From Clostridiales bacterium (GTDB taxonomy: Bacteria; Bacillota; Clostridia; Oscillospirales; CAG-272): a DNA stretch of 19,125 nucleotides. Location: NCBI GenBank assembly GCA_004554105.1, contig SFNW01000054.1, positions 1-19,125 of the forward strand. Direction: 5' to 3'. The position numbers and the translations under genes were made by a program. Below are positions 6,306 to 15,230 of this stretch, one piece after another. The notes beneath the pieces were generated by a model. That model made no database searches and was not told the DNA's origin. It saw nothing but the letters and a program-made list of their open reading frames with translations. Positions within the stretch are counted from its first letter, which is position 1. Each line of letters starts with the position of its first letter.

Positions 6306-7457
6306 TTATTTTTCGGGGGAGGCGGGCACCGCCGCGCCGCCTGCCGCGTACTGCTTGACAAGGTCGCTCGTCAGCGCGTAGAGCGACTCGGTGGAGTCGG
6401 GCTTTGCAATCGCTTCGATTGCCTGACGGAAGCATTCGACACGCGCGGGATTGTGGGTGAGCTGCCAGAACACGTCCTCAAAATGAATGTGCTTGTCGAC
6501 CTCCATCGCCACGCCGTTGTTGAGCAGGAAGGAGGCATTGCGGCGCTCGTGTCCCGGAATCGGATTGCAGATGATGATGGGCAGCCGCTTTGCCAGTGCC
6601 TCGGAGGTGGTCAGGCCGCCCGGCTTTGTCGCGATGACGTCGGCGGCGTCCATCAAGAGGTCGACCTGCTTCGTAAAGCCGAAGTTCAGCACGCGCTTTC
6701 TCGTGCGCAGCGCGTCGATTGCCTCTTTCGCGGCGGCATTGTTGCCGCAGACCGAGATAATCTGAAAATCGGTGTTGATGGCGTCCAGATCGCTGACGAC
6801 GCCGGCAATGTCGCCGTAGCCCATACTGCCGCCCATCAGCAGCAGCGTGAGTTTGTCCTCGAGTCCGAGCATCGCGCGGGCGCGGTCTTTCGGAATCTTG
6901 GTCGAAAACGCCTTGCGAATCGGAATGCCGATGGGGGCAATCTGCTCGTCGCGGATACCCTTGCGGTAAAGCTGTGAGCGGAGCAGGTCGTTTGCAATGA
7001 CGATTTTATCGGTGCTGCGCGCCTCCTCCCACAACGGGTGGATCGTATAGTCGGTGACAATACCGATCATCGGCACGAGAATGCCGTTTCGCGTCTTGAG
7101 CAGGTCGGTGACGACGCCGAGAAAGGGGTGCGTGTAGATGATGGCGTCGGGCGCAAACTGCTTGATGTATTTGCTGAGCTTTTTGGTGAGCTGCAGATTG
7201 GCGATGCGGTAGATGCTGTTGCTATGGTCGGGCTTGCGGCTCTCCGCAAGCGCGTAGGATTTGGCAAACAGGGTCTTGAAGTCCTTGGTCACAAGCAGAT
7301 AGCCCTGCTTGATGACCTCATAGAGCGCCTTGCTGACATAGCGATAGGCGTCAAAAACCTCGGCGGTGTCGCCGTGGGCTTCAAAGCAGTCCTTGATTGC
7401 CGCTGCCGTGGAATTGTGGCCTTCGCCCGCCGTGATGGATAAAATCAGAACTTTCAT
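6306..7457 (-). CDS. MGDG synthase/UgtP-type glycosyltransferase
   Basis: The 383-aa GT-B protein resembles processive diacylglycerol glucosyltransferases and plant MGDG synthases (GT28 type). These transfer hexose from a UDP-sugar to diacylglycerol at the inner face of the membrane, making glycolipids and, in many Bacillota, anchors for lipoteichoic acid. Seen features are the N-terminal acceptor-side loop SITAGEGHNSTAAAI (7-21) with H14, TDYTIHPLW (135-143), the glycine-rich MGGSMG (208-213), the donor-binding TKPGGLTTSEAL (277-288) and NPIPGHERRNASFLL (298-312). Length fits the family. There are no long membrane helices. Its ATG overlaps the stop of the upstream DNA glycosylase (TGATG), so the two genes are co-translated. 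The exact sugar and lipid are not predictable here. Confidence 0.88.
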   Translation of the reverse strand: MKVLILSITAGEGHNSTAAAIKDCFEAHGDTAEVFDAYRYVSKALYEVIKQGYLLVTKDFKTLFAKSYALAESRKPDHSNSIYRIANLQLTKKLSKYIKQFAPDAIIYTHPFLGVVTDLLKTRNGILVPMIGIVTDYTIHPLWEEARSTDKIVIANDLLRSQLYRKGIRDEQIAPIGIPIRKAFSTKIPKDRARAMLGLEDKLTLLLMGGSMGYGDIAGVVSDLDAINTDFQIISVCGNNAAAKEAIDALRTRKRVLNFGFTKQVDLLMDAADVIATKPGGLTTSEALAKRLPIIICNPIPGHERRNASFLLNNGVAMEVDKHIHFEDVFWQLTHNPARVECFRQAIEAIAKPDSTESLYALTSDLVKQYAAGGAAVPASPEK

Positions 7458-8344
7458 CAGTTGTGTTTCTGCGAAGCCGTATACCGCTCGTAGTAGAACA
7501 GATACTGCTGCGCGACTCCTCCGTATTTTTCTGTGAGCAGGGGTTCGAGGTTGCCGTCAAAGTATGCGTCCGCCGCGCGGCGAATCCAGACGTCGACCGG
7601 GCAGGCGGCAAGGTCGCCTACGCCGAAGAGACGGACGCAGGCGGCGACCTTTTCGCCGACGCCGTTGACACTTAACAGTGCCTGCCGCGCGTTTTCGGGG
7701 GTCAGGCTGTCGAGGTCGAGTTCGCCCGACGCGACAACTTTCGCGGCGTCGGCAATATAGCGTGCGCGGTAGCCGAGCTTCATGTCCCGCAGCGCGTCGA
7801 CCGAAATCGACGCCAGCCTTTCGGGCGTCGGAAAGGCGCGGAAAACGCCGTGCGGGGTCTCAATCGGCTCGCCGCAGGCGTCGCAAAGCCGCTCGACAAG
7901 CAGACGGATACGCGGAATGTTGTTGTTCTGCGACAGGATAAAGGTGCAGAGCGTTTCAAAACGCTCCTGCCGCAGAATGCGAATGCCGCCCGCGATGTCA
8001 AGCGCCTTGGCAAAGGTCGGATTCTGCCCGAGACGGGCGGAAAGTCCGTCCCGAATTTCGCCGTAGTCGGCGTCGAGCGCGAGATAGTGCGCCCATAGGT
8101 CAGCGTCGGCTTCTTCTGCGCCGAGGACGAGCAGGCGTGCGCCGTCCTTGGCAAAGCGGACATACCGACCGTGCGCCGCCCCCGCAAATTCGCATTCGTA
8201 GGGCGAGGCGACGGGCAGAAAGCGAAAGCACTGCCCGCAGTCAAAGGTTTTGGCAAGGTCGTAGTCCGGCGCATCGAAGACGAGTGCCGTCTCATCGCCG
8301 CATTTTACGGCGTCGTATGGGATTTTTTCGATTTTTTTCGTCAT
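7457..8344 (-). CDS. ogg: 8-oxoguanine DNA glycosylase/AP lyase (OGG1-type)
   Basis: The 295-aa protein belongs to the HhH-GPD superfamily, OGG1/AlkA-like branch, which removes 8-oxoguanine from DNA in base excision repair. An N-terminal beta domain has FDCGQCFRF (34-42), a hallmark of bacterial OGG1 proteins. The helical core has ILSQNNNIPRI (136-146). The helix-hairpin-helix LLSVNGVGEKVA (223-234) carries the catalytic K232, and PVDVWIRR (249-256) carries the catalytic D251. All key residues are present. The Shine-Dalgarno before the ATG is weak. It is the first gene of a two-gene operon with the lipid glycosyltransferase, an unexpected functional pairing that probably reflects gene order rather than shared function. 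Confidence 0.92.
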   Translation of the reverse strand: MTKKIEKIPYDAVKCGDETALVFDAPDYDLAKTFDCGQCFRFLPVASPYECEFAGAAHGRYVRFAKDGARLLVLGAEEADADLWAHYLALDADYGEIRDGLSARLGQNPTFAKALDIAGGIRILRQERFETLCTFILSQNNNIPRIRLLVERLCDACGEPIETPHGVFRAFPTPERLASISVDALRDMKLGYRARYIADAAKVVASGELDLDSLTPENARQALLSVNGVGEKVAACVRLFGVGDLAACPVDVWIRRAADAYFDGNLEPLLTEKYGGVAQQYLFYYERYTASQKHN

Positions 8345-8500
8345 ACCACACCGTTTGCGGAAGATTTATGATAGAATAGATGCAGAGCGGGCATCTTCGT
8401 CCGCCGCATTTAAGATAATAGCACAGAATTCGACGAAAATCAACCGCACGGCGGCGTTTTTAAGATAACCTTAATCAAAATTCGGAGGAAAGATACCGAG

Positions 8501-9205
8501 ATGGAAAAGATTTATACGATTCCCGTGAACGAAGCGTTTGACCGCTCCGCCGCCGACAAGGCGTGCGGCTGCCCGTTCTGCTCGCTCTACAATCTGCTTG
8601 AAAAAAACGAGGCGGAGGCGATTCTCGGTGCGGCGATGATGGAGCCGGATATCCGCATCGAGACGAACAAAAAGGGCTTTTGCCGCGAGCATTACGACAT
8701 TCTATTCGGCTGCAAAAACCGTCTGGGGCTTGCGCTGATTCTCGAAAGTCACCTCGGTGAGAACCGCGCCGCCGCGTTCCCGAAAGGGCTTGGTGCGCTC
8801 GGGCGTGACAAGACCGCGCGGCTTGCCGAAATGGCGTCGGGCTGCTATATCTGCGACAAAATCGAGTACCATTTCTCGCGAATGCTCGATACCGCCGTGT
8901 TGCTCTACGCCGAGGACGCGGCGTTCCGCAAGAAGTTTGCGGAGCAGCCCTATTTCTGCCTGCCGCATTATACGCGCCTTGTGAATTATGCAAAGCAAAA
9001 GTTATCGAAAAAACTCTATCCCGATTTTGAAAAGGCGGCGGCGAGTATCGAGGAGACCTATTACGCCGAGTTGAAAGAGGACATCTCTTGGTTCTGCAAG
9101 AAGTTTGACTACCGCTACGAGGACGAGCCGTGGAAAAATTCCAAGGACGCCGTCGAACGCGCGATTCGCTTCCTCGAGGGCGATTTGCACACGATGAAGA
9201 AATAA
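8501..9205 (+). CDS. DUF6062-like protein with two CxxC...CxxH modules
   Basis: The 234-aa protein resembles the DUF6062 group of uncharacterised Clostridia proteins. It has no signal peptide or membrane helix and is presumably cytoplasmic. Potential metal ligands occur as two similar units: C24xxC27 (CPFC) with C61xxH64 (CREH), and C115xxC118 (CYIC) with C153xxH156 (CLPH). The spacing within the units is nearly identical (33 and 34 residues between the pairs), which suggests an internal duplication and two zinc sites. The C-terminal 70 residues are charged and helical. GGAGG at 8484-8488 is twelve bases before the ATG, a slightly long gap. It is a single gene between divergent and convergent neighbours. 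Function unknown. Confidence 0.82.
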   Translation: MEKIYTIPVNEAFDRSAADKACGCPFCSLYNLLEKNEAEAILGAAMMEPDIRIETNKKGFCREHYDILFGCKNRLGLALILESHLGENRAAAFPKGLGALGRDKTARLAEMASGCYICDKIEYHFSRMLDTAVLLYAEDAAFRKKFAEQPYFCLPHYTRLVNYAKQKLSKKLYPDFEKAAASIEETYYAELKEDISWFCKKFDYRYEDEPWKNSKDAVERAIRFLEGDLHTMKK

Positions 9206-9254
9206 GCGGAAGTGCGCGCGGACCGTCGTTGGGCATAGCGAAATATGCGCACCA

Positions 9255-9284
9255 ACCCGTAGGGGCGGATTCCATATCCGCCCG
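9255..9284 (+). repeat. Interspersed intergenic repeat motif (copy 1)
   Basis: ACCCGTAGGGGCGGATTCCA and the following ATCCGCCCG-type half form an 8-bp hairpin (GGGCGGAT 9263-9270 with ATCCGCCC 9276-9283). A diverged copy occurs at 18329-18356. Such CGTAGGGGCGG...CCGCCCG units resemble the REP-like intergenic repeats common in Oscillospiraceae-type genomes; that comparison is from memory. Confidence 0.6.
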
Positions 9285-9285
9285 T

Positions 9286-9330
9286 AAAAAACGACCGCCC
9301 CTGCGACATACAGTCGCAGGGGCGGTTTTG
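9286..9330. terminator. Bidirectional intrinsic terminator
   Basis: ACCGCCCCTGCGA (9294-9306) and TCGCAGGGGCGGT (9314-9326) form a perfect 13-bp stem with a seven-base loop. Six A's precede it (9286-9291) and TTTT ends it, so it can stop both the rightward DUF6062-like gene and the leftward surface-protein operon. Confidence 0.88.
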
Positions 9331-9342
9331 CTGTTTTATGCC

Positions 9343-11921
9343 TTAAAATCTGTCCTTGACGCGGACGACTTCGGCGGCGCGAATCTCAAGCGAATTGCTG
9401 CCGCAGTCGAGCGTGACGGTTGTCGCTCCCTTGCCGCAGACAATCGGGATATAGGTTGCGTCAAATCCGCTTGCGCTAACCTTTTCGCCGGTCTTATAGA
9501 AGGGCGCGGTCGCGTAGGACTTGCCGTCTACCGTGATTTTTGCGTTGACCGTCTTGCCGCAGGCGTTGGAGAAGGTGACCTTGAGCAGGGCTTCCTTGCC
9601 GTCGCCGCCCGTCACGGTAAAGCTATACTTGCCGCTCTCGGCAGATGCGTTTTGCGTGACCGATGCGGCGGTCTGCTCCTCAACGCGGACGACGCAGAAC
9701 TCGTCCATGGCGATTGACTTGTGCGACGCCGTGCCGGCGGGCAGCAGCAGTCCGACCTCCATGGTTTCCGCCGTCGCGGTGAAGGTGAGCGAGCGCTTGA
9801 CGTACTTCTGCTGATCCGATACCGTCGCATAGACGAAGTCGGACGCGCCGACCTCTCTTGCGAAGAGATAGCCGGTCGTTGCCGCAGAGGTCGCGACAAA
9901 TGCGGTGGCGCGGTAGGTTTCGCCGACCTTGAGACCGCCGACCTTTGCCGAGATGATGCCGTCGGTCCTCTCACTGCCGTTTATCCGTGCCGAAACCTTA
10001 CCCGAGAACGGATTTTCGCCGCTTGCGCTGCCGCCCTTGACCGTGTAGCCGTCGAGCTTGCCGCTCTCAAAATCGTCGAGCGCGAAAACCGTGTCGGGCG
10101 TCGACAGACTGCCAACGGGAATGTAGTAGTTGTCGCCCACGATCTTGCCGCCGGACTCAACGAGAATCTTTTCAAAGTTCTCGCGGTATAGCTCGACGAT
10201 GTCGCGCATATTCAGCCGCGCGGGCAGACCCGCGCAGTACATGTGGTAGGCGACGTTGACTTTTGGGTCTGCGCGGTTGACAATCACGCCGTTTCCGTCC
10301 TGCCAAATCTTTTCGTTGACGGCGGCGGGCAGGTTCTTCATGCCGTTCATGATCGCGACAATCGAGAGCGCGACCGGCGTAGTGCTGTCGCCGCCGTGAC
10401 CGGCAAGCGAGCAGATGCGGCAGGTGTCATAGTAGTCGCCGTCGCCGTAGAGCAGGCTGATGAGGATAAACGAGCAGTTGATGCCGGTCTCGCCGACGTA
10501 GTTTTCAAGGTCGTAATGCTCGCGATAGCACTCTTTCTCTGCCTTGGTGACGGCGCGCCGCCAGTCGGTGGGGTATTCCTCCTTCAGGCGGAAGACCATA
10601 TCGACCACTTCGCGCTCATAACTGCCCTCGGGCAGCACCTGTGCCGCCTTGCGGACGAGCGTCGGCACATCGTTTTCAAAGTATGCCATCGAAATCATCG
10701 CCGAGAACATCTTCAAAAAGTTTGTGGGGTCGCGGTCGCTCGTCACGCTGCCGAACAGCTCGGCGAGTGCGACTGCCGTGTCGGGCATACCCGGCGCATT
10801 CATGCCGAGCGTTTCGTTGGCGATATAGGGCTCGCCGTTGACATTAAACTGGTTGCCGAACTCGGTCGAGCCGACGAAACCCGGCAAATAATCAAAGCGT
10901 TTGAACAAACCGTATGCGCCGAAGGTGCGGTGACCGCCGCCCATGTCGTAGACGTCGTATTTGACCCAGTCGTCCTTGATGAGTTTAGACGCTACCGTGC
11001 CGTAGGAAGCGTACATATCGCGGAGAATGTACTGATTGAGAATGTCAATCGAATAGTCGTCGTCGTTCCACGACTCCCAGATGCCGTTTGCCTCGTTTAC
11101 AATCAGCTTATCCTCGTGCGGATTGCGCGAGGTGTACTCGGCGTAAGGACCGTTGCACATCTCAAACCAGCTGTCGGGCATGGCGATGCGCGCCGAGCCG
11201 TCGCTGTTTCTCGCAAATTCGTAGCCCGACATGAAGCCGACAAGCTGGGCGACAAAGCCCGAGGTCGTTTTGTCCGTGTATTCGTCTTTCGAGAGGACAT
11301 AGTAGCCGTTTTCAACCCTATTCTGCTGCGCGGGCTTCTTTGCGGTCTTTGCCGCCTCGCCCGCCGCTTGCAGTGCTTCGTCGGTGAAGACGCCCGCCGC
11401 AATCAGGCGGTCGGCGACACGGGTGCCGTCGCCCGCCGTTGCGGAGAGAGCGGACCAACAGATTTTGAAAGCGTCGCCGCGCAAGAAGATTGCGCCGTCA
11501 CGCACGCTTTCGACCATGCCCGACTTGACGGCAAGCGCTTCGGGCGCGTCCCAGGAGAAGTCGCCCTTTGCGTCGCTGTAGCCGATGGCACGGAGCATAA
11601 AGGTAAGGAACTGTGTTTCGGTGACCTCGCCGTCGGGGTCATAGGTTTTCGGCGAACGCCCGACGGTAATGCCGTTTGCATAGGCGTAGCCGATGTATTT
11701 GTCTGCCCAGGCGGGCACGTCGGTGAAGGGGTGCGAGAAGTTGCCCGAAAGGGCTTCCTTTTCGACGCCGAGGTAGCGGATAACCTGTACGACCGCCTGT
11801 ACGCGGGAGAGTTTGTCTTCGAGTCCGAAATTCGTGCCCGAAGCGTCGTAGCCCTTGACGAGTCCGAGTTTGTAGAGTCCGACGGTCGCGCCGTAGCGCT
11901 CGTTGATTTTCGGAATTTCGG
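9343..11921 (-). CDS. 3' part of frameshifted surface protein: SLH motifs, ADP-ribosylglycohydrolase-like domain, C-terminal binding region
   Basis: This is the downstream part of one gene split by a single-base frameshift near 11922-11925; numbering below is for the restored 1451-aa protein. The frame opens directly into SLH motif 1 (about 597-645, KINERYGATVGLYKLGLVKG). SLH motif 2 follows (about 655-705, TDVPAWADKYIGYAYANGIT) and a weaker third (about 710-752), so the protein probably binds cell-wall polymer. Residues about 808-1170 resemble ADP-ribosylglycohydrolases, with NDDDYSIDIL (878-887) and GHGGDSTTPVAL at the place of the family's GGDTDT motif. One of the metal-binding aspartates is therefore changed. 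The last 250 residues are beta-rich and resemble a carbohydrate-binding module plus a second small domain. No start codon is needed if the frame is continuous; a GTG at 11718 inside SLH motif 2 is unlikely to be a true start. Confidence 0.75.
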
Positions 11922-13697
11922 TTTTGACGTGCAGACAATCTCGCAGCGACCGATGCTGCCCGAACGCCAGATAACCTCGAGCGAATCCTGCTCGGTGTTC
12001 TGCGTCGTGCCGTAGAGCACGCCGACCTTGGCACTGCCGGTGATTTCAACCTTGGTTTTGCCGACCTTGATGCCGTCGGGGTAGGCGGCGGAGCAGTGCA
12101 GCACCGAAACGTCGGCGCTGCCGCCGATTTTGATGTTTGCCGTGCCGGTGTATTCGCCGAGAATTTCACGCGAGAACGCGACGAGGTAGAGCTTGCTGCC
12201 CGACAGCACCGTGATATTCGTGTCGCGTGAATCGGAGAGCGGCGGGTTGCTCTGTCCCTTCTGATAGCCGCCGAGAATCGTAAAGGAGGAGGCGATCGTG
12301 TTGCCGGTCAGTTTTTCGCCGGTAATTTCGACGCCCTCGCCGAGCGTGACGGGGTGATGCTGTGCAACGACGAGCATATACGCGCCGAGCGCATTGAACT
12401 TGATGGCTTCAAAAGTGGTTTTGCCGCGGAGGACAAAGCGGACGGGCGAAAATTCGTACACCGCGCCGCCCGTGCGGTAGTCGGTGGCACCGTCGACGCT
12501 TGTAACCGTGACCGAGCCGCCGTAGTTCTTGCCGTAGTCAAAGGTTTTGCTCTGCGTGAATTTGCCGCAGACGATGATTTTGCAGTCCTTTTCGAGATTG
12601 AGCGCAGCATAGGCGTCGGCAAGACTGCCGACCGCCTTGGCGGGCGTCGAGCCGTCGCCGTCTCCGCCGTCCTTCAGGTAGACCGTGGTCAGCGTGCCGA
12701 CCTTTTCTTCAAGTCCGCCGCCGATGTCGACGACCTTGTCAAAGGTGGCGGCAACCGTCGAATAGTTTGCGTTTGTTTTCGCCTTATCGGAGGCGTTGAG
12801 CAGCATTTTGTCGGTGACGGTGAGAATTTTGCCGGGCGTCGACGTGCTGACCGGCTCAAATTTGCCGATAGTGCCCGAACGCCAGGTAAACTCAAGCGAT
12901 TCAATCGTGGTATTCTGCGTCGCGCCGTAAATGGCGTCGATTTTGGCATTGTCGGTCAGCTCGACCTTGACCTTGCCGACCTTGATGCCGTCGGGATAGG
13001 CGGCGGAGCAGTGCAGCACCGAGACGTCGGCGTCGCCGCCGATTTTGATGTTTGCCGTGCCGGTAAATTCACCCGCGATGCTGCGCGAAAAGGCGACAAT
13101 GTAGATTTTGCTGCCCGACAGCACCGTGATGTTCGTGTCCTTGTCGCTGACTTTGGGCGGGTTGCTCTGTCCCGACTGATAGCCGCCGAGAATGCAGAAG
13201 GACCTTGCGACCGTGCCGCCGGTCAGCTTCTTTGTATCTCCCGTGATGGTCACGCCCTTGCCGACCGTAACGGGGTGATGCTGTGCGACGACGAGCAGAT
13301 TTGTGCCGAGCGCTTTGAAATCCATGTTTTCAAAGGTCGTCTCGCCGAAGAGGACGAAGCGGTTCGGCTCAAATTCATACGCCGCGCCGCCCGTGCGGTA
13401 GTCGACGCCGCCGTACACGCTGGTAAACGTGACCGAGCCGCCGTACTCCTTGCCGTAGACGAAGTATTCCTTTTGCGTGAAGACGCCGCTGATGACGACG
13501 GTGCAGTCTTTTTCGAGGTCGAGCGCGTTGTAGGCGTCGGTAAGGCTGCCCACAGGGCTTGACGCAGACGAGCCGTCGCCCGTGCCGCCGTCCGCAAGAT
13601 AGACGACGGTGCTTCCCGCCGCGGACGCGCAGAGTGACAGGGCAAAGAGCAGTGCAAGAACTGCGAACAGATACAGAAATGCAGAACGTTTTTTCAT
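11405..13697 (-). CDS. 5' part of frameshifted surface protein: signal peptide and two tandem beta-rich repeats
   Basis: The ATG at 13697 follows GGAGG by about 11 bases. Residues 1-27 are a Sec signal peptide ending ASAA. Two homologous units follow: repeat 1 at residues 31-287 and repeat 2 at 339-591. They share YGKEYGGSVTFTSV/YGKNYGGSVTVTSV, LLVVAQHHPVT/MLVVAQHHPVT, TNITVLSGSK, GTANIKIGG and SVLHCSAAYPDGIKVGK. The pattern of short strands suggests a right-handed beta-helix or adhesin-like fold; I do not recognise a named family. The genuine sequence ends at K592, at the A4 run 11922-11925. Beyond it the frame continues open to 11403 but is low-quality (Ser/Arg/Thr-rich) while the SLH-bearing sequence goes on in the -1 frame. 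It starts 21 bases after the SBP gene. Confidence 0.8.
11922..11925 (-). other. Frameshift site in the surface-protein gene
   Basis: On the coding strand the codons TCA AAA CCG run out of the recognisable frame. Adding one A to the A4 run gives Ser-Lys-Thr-Glu-Ile-Pro-Lys-Ile-Asn, which joins repeat 2 to SLH motif 1 without a gap. The site is also exactly where the repeat domain ends and the SLH region begins. Causes could be sequencing or assembly error, a real one-base deletion, or phase variation. Confidence 0.75.
11925..12683 (-). repeat. Tandem domain repeat 2 of the surface protein
   Basis: Encodes residues 339-591, clearly homologous to the unit at 12837-13607 (offset about 924 bases). 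DNA identity is high over stretches such as the region encoding SVLHCSAAYPDGIKVGK. The unit lacks the 50-residue tail that follows repeat 1 and passes directly into the SLH region. Confidence 0.85.
12837..13607 (-). repeat. Tandem domain repeat 1 of the surface protein
   Basis: Encodes residues 31-287 of the surface protein, the first of two homologous units. It is followed by a 50-residue tail (TPGKILTVTDKMLLNASDKA...) that links to repeat 2. Confidence 0.85.
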
Positions 13698-13718
13698 TTT
13701 TATTAGGTCCTCCGGACG

Positions 13719-15230
13719 TTATTTTGCCGCGCTCTTTTCCATGTTTTCGCTGAAGAGCTCGTTAATAACCTCGAGCTTTCTCTCCGCCGCGGGCTTATAG
13801 GTGTCGTAAAGCGACGCAAGCGAGTTGCCCTCTTTCAGAATGTTGCAGAGACGGTCTTTATATGTACCGATGTCGTAGTAAATACCGAGGTCAAAAACGC
13901 GGGTCGCAAAGATGATGTCGAGCATTTCGGCACTCTCCTCGTCGCGCGTGTACTGCCCGACCAGCGTCTTTTCGTAGTACGCGGGCGTCAGCAGCTTTTT
14001 GCCCTCATAGGCAAGCACTTCAAGGACGAGTCCCGTGCGCGCGTAGTCCTCGACGTTCTCGGGAACGCAGAGAAATTCGGAATGCCATGCGCTGACGCTG
14101 TGCCCGTATTCTTTCTGCGTCTCGTCAAACTTCGGGAAGGGCAGAATGCCGAAATCGGTTTCGATGTCGCGCAGATAGTCGATGTAGAACATCATGTGGA
14201 AGTAGAAGAGCGCGCGGTTGGTGTTCATCATGGCGACGCGGTCCTCGTTGGAGGCGACAAGCCCGCTTGCGCCGGTGAGATAGTTCCACTGCCAGTTGAA
14301 GACGTGCGAGAAGTCCGAGCAGAGCGCGACGTATTGGTCATAGATGTTGACGACGCGCTCACTGTAGAGCGACAGCTCGATTTCGCCGTCGGCGTTGATT
14401 GTCGCGATGCGCTCGCGCGCGCCGGCAAGCATCGCCAGCTTGTCGTCGTTGGCGGAGAGCAGACCGAAGCAGTCGTTGCCGTCGTAGACGCCGTCCTGAT
14501 TCAGGTCTTCGCCGACCTGCTTGACCATCGAACTGAAGGTTTCAAAGGTCCACTTGTCGTTCTTCACCAGTTCATACGGGTTGTCAAGCCCGTACATCTT
14601 GATCATTTCCTTATTAAAGAAGAGAACGTTGGTGCTGCGGTTGTCGCTGAGCGAAATGTCGCCCGTGGTGTAGTACATCTGCCCCTTCATTGAAAGGTCC
14701 TCGTTGGCTTTCTGGTCCCAGTAGTCCTTGGACAAATCAATGTGGGGCGTGCTGTTCAGGTCGTGCAGAATGCCGTTGTAGGCGAGCGTTGCAACGTCGT
14801 AGGTGCCGACCATCGCCGCGTCGTAGTCGTGCGAGCCCGACATATAGTTGTTGTAGACCTTCATAAAGCCGTCGCCGCTGCCCATCGAGGAGGCGTATTT
14901 GACGATGTCCTCGTTCGTGATGTTGACGCCGTAGGTGTCGAGCATATACTTGTTGCGGCGGTAGATCGCGCTGTCGATGACCGTGCCCTCGGTGCCGTCC
15001 GATTCATAGTCGTTCCACGCCCAGTTGCCGGAAACGAGAATGTTGAAGTCGCCCGCAATGTCGAGTTCCTCTGCCGCGGGGACGTCGGGCGTATCCTCAG
15101 CTTCGGTTACGGGTTCGGAGACCTCTGTGGACGCCGTCGTGTCCTCGGTCGGTTTTTCTTCACCGCAAGCGGCAAAGAGCGGCAGTACCGTGAGCAGTGC
15201 GAGAAGAAGCGCAAGCACTTTTTTCATCAT
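13719..15230 (-). CDS. Extracellular solute-binding lipoprotein (family 1, sugar type)
   Basis: The 503-aa protein is a large sugar-type ABC binding lipoprotein (SBP_bac_1-like). The signal peptide ends in a lipobox LFAAC with C22; an acidic Thr/Glu/Pro linker follows (about 24-56). Typical family features are FNKEMIKMYGLDNPYELVKNDKWTFETF around 205-232 and DFGILPFPKFDETQKEYG. DLNQDGVYDGND (242-253) has the spacing of an EF-hand/dockerin-like calcium loop, seen often in this family. Two ATGs in tandem (15230, 15227) follow GGAGG placed inside the end of the upstream gene; the stop codon of that gene directly abuts the first ATG. No permease or ATPase gene is nearby, so it either uses transporter parts elsewhere or acts as a binding protein for the surface system. 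The ligand is probably a glycan but is not determined. Confidence 0.9.
   Translation of the reverse strand: MMKKVLALLLALLTVLPLFAACGEEKPTEDTTASTEVSEPVTEAEDTPDVPAAEELDIAGDFNILVSGNWAWNDYESDGTEGTVIDSAIYRRNKYMLDTYGVNITNEDIVKYASSMGSGDGFMKVYNNYMSGSHDYDAAMVGTYDVATLAYNGILHDLNSTPHIDLSKDYWDQKANEDLSMKGQMYYTTGDISLSDNRSTNVLFFNKEMIKMYGLDNPYELVKNDKWTFETFSSMVKQVGEDLNQDGVYDGNDCFGLLSANDDKLAMLAGARERIATINADGEIELSLYSERVVNIYDQYVALCSDFSHVFNWQWNYLTGASGLVASNEDRVAMMNTNRALFYFHMMFYIDYLRDIETDFGILPFPKFDETQKEYGHSVSAWHSEFLCVPENVEDYARTGLVLEVLAYEGKKLLTPAYYEKTLVGQYTRDEESAEMLDIIFATRVFDLGIYYDIGTYKDRLCNILKEGNSLASLYDTYKPAAERKLEVINELFSENMEKSAAK

Noticed and set aside
6031..6435. N-terminal extension of the ABC exporter to an ATG at 6435.
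   Set aside because: It would run through a terminator, a promoter and part of the glycosyltransferase gene. The TTG at 6030 has a good Shine-Dalgarno and begins recognisable protein sequence.
11915..11930. Programmed -1 ribosomal frameshifting in the surface-protein gene.
   Set aside because: The AAAA run lacks a classic X-XXY-YYZ heptamer in the zero frame and I see no clear stem or pseudoknot just downstream; a one-base indel is simpler.
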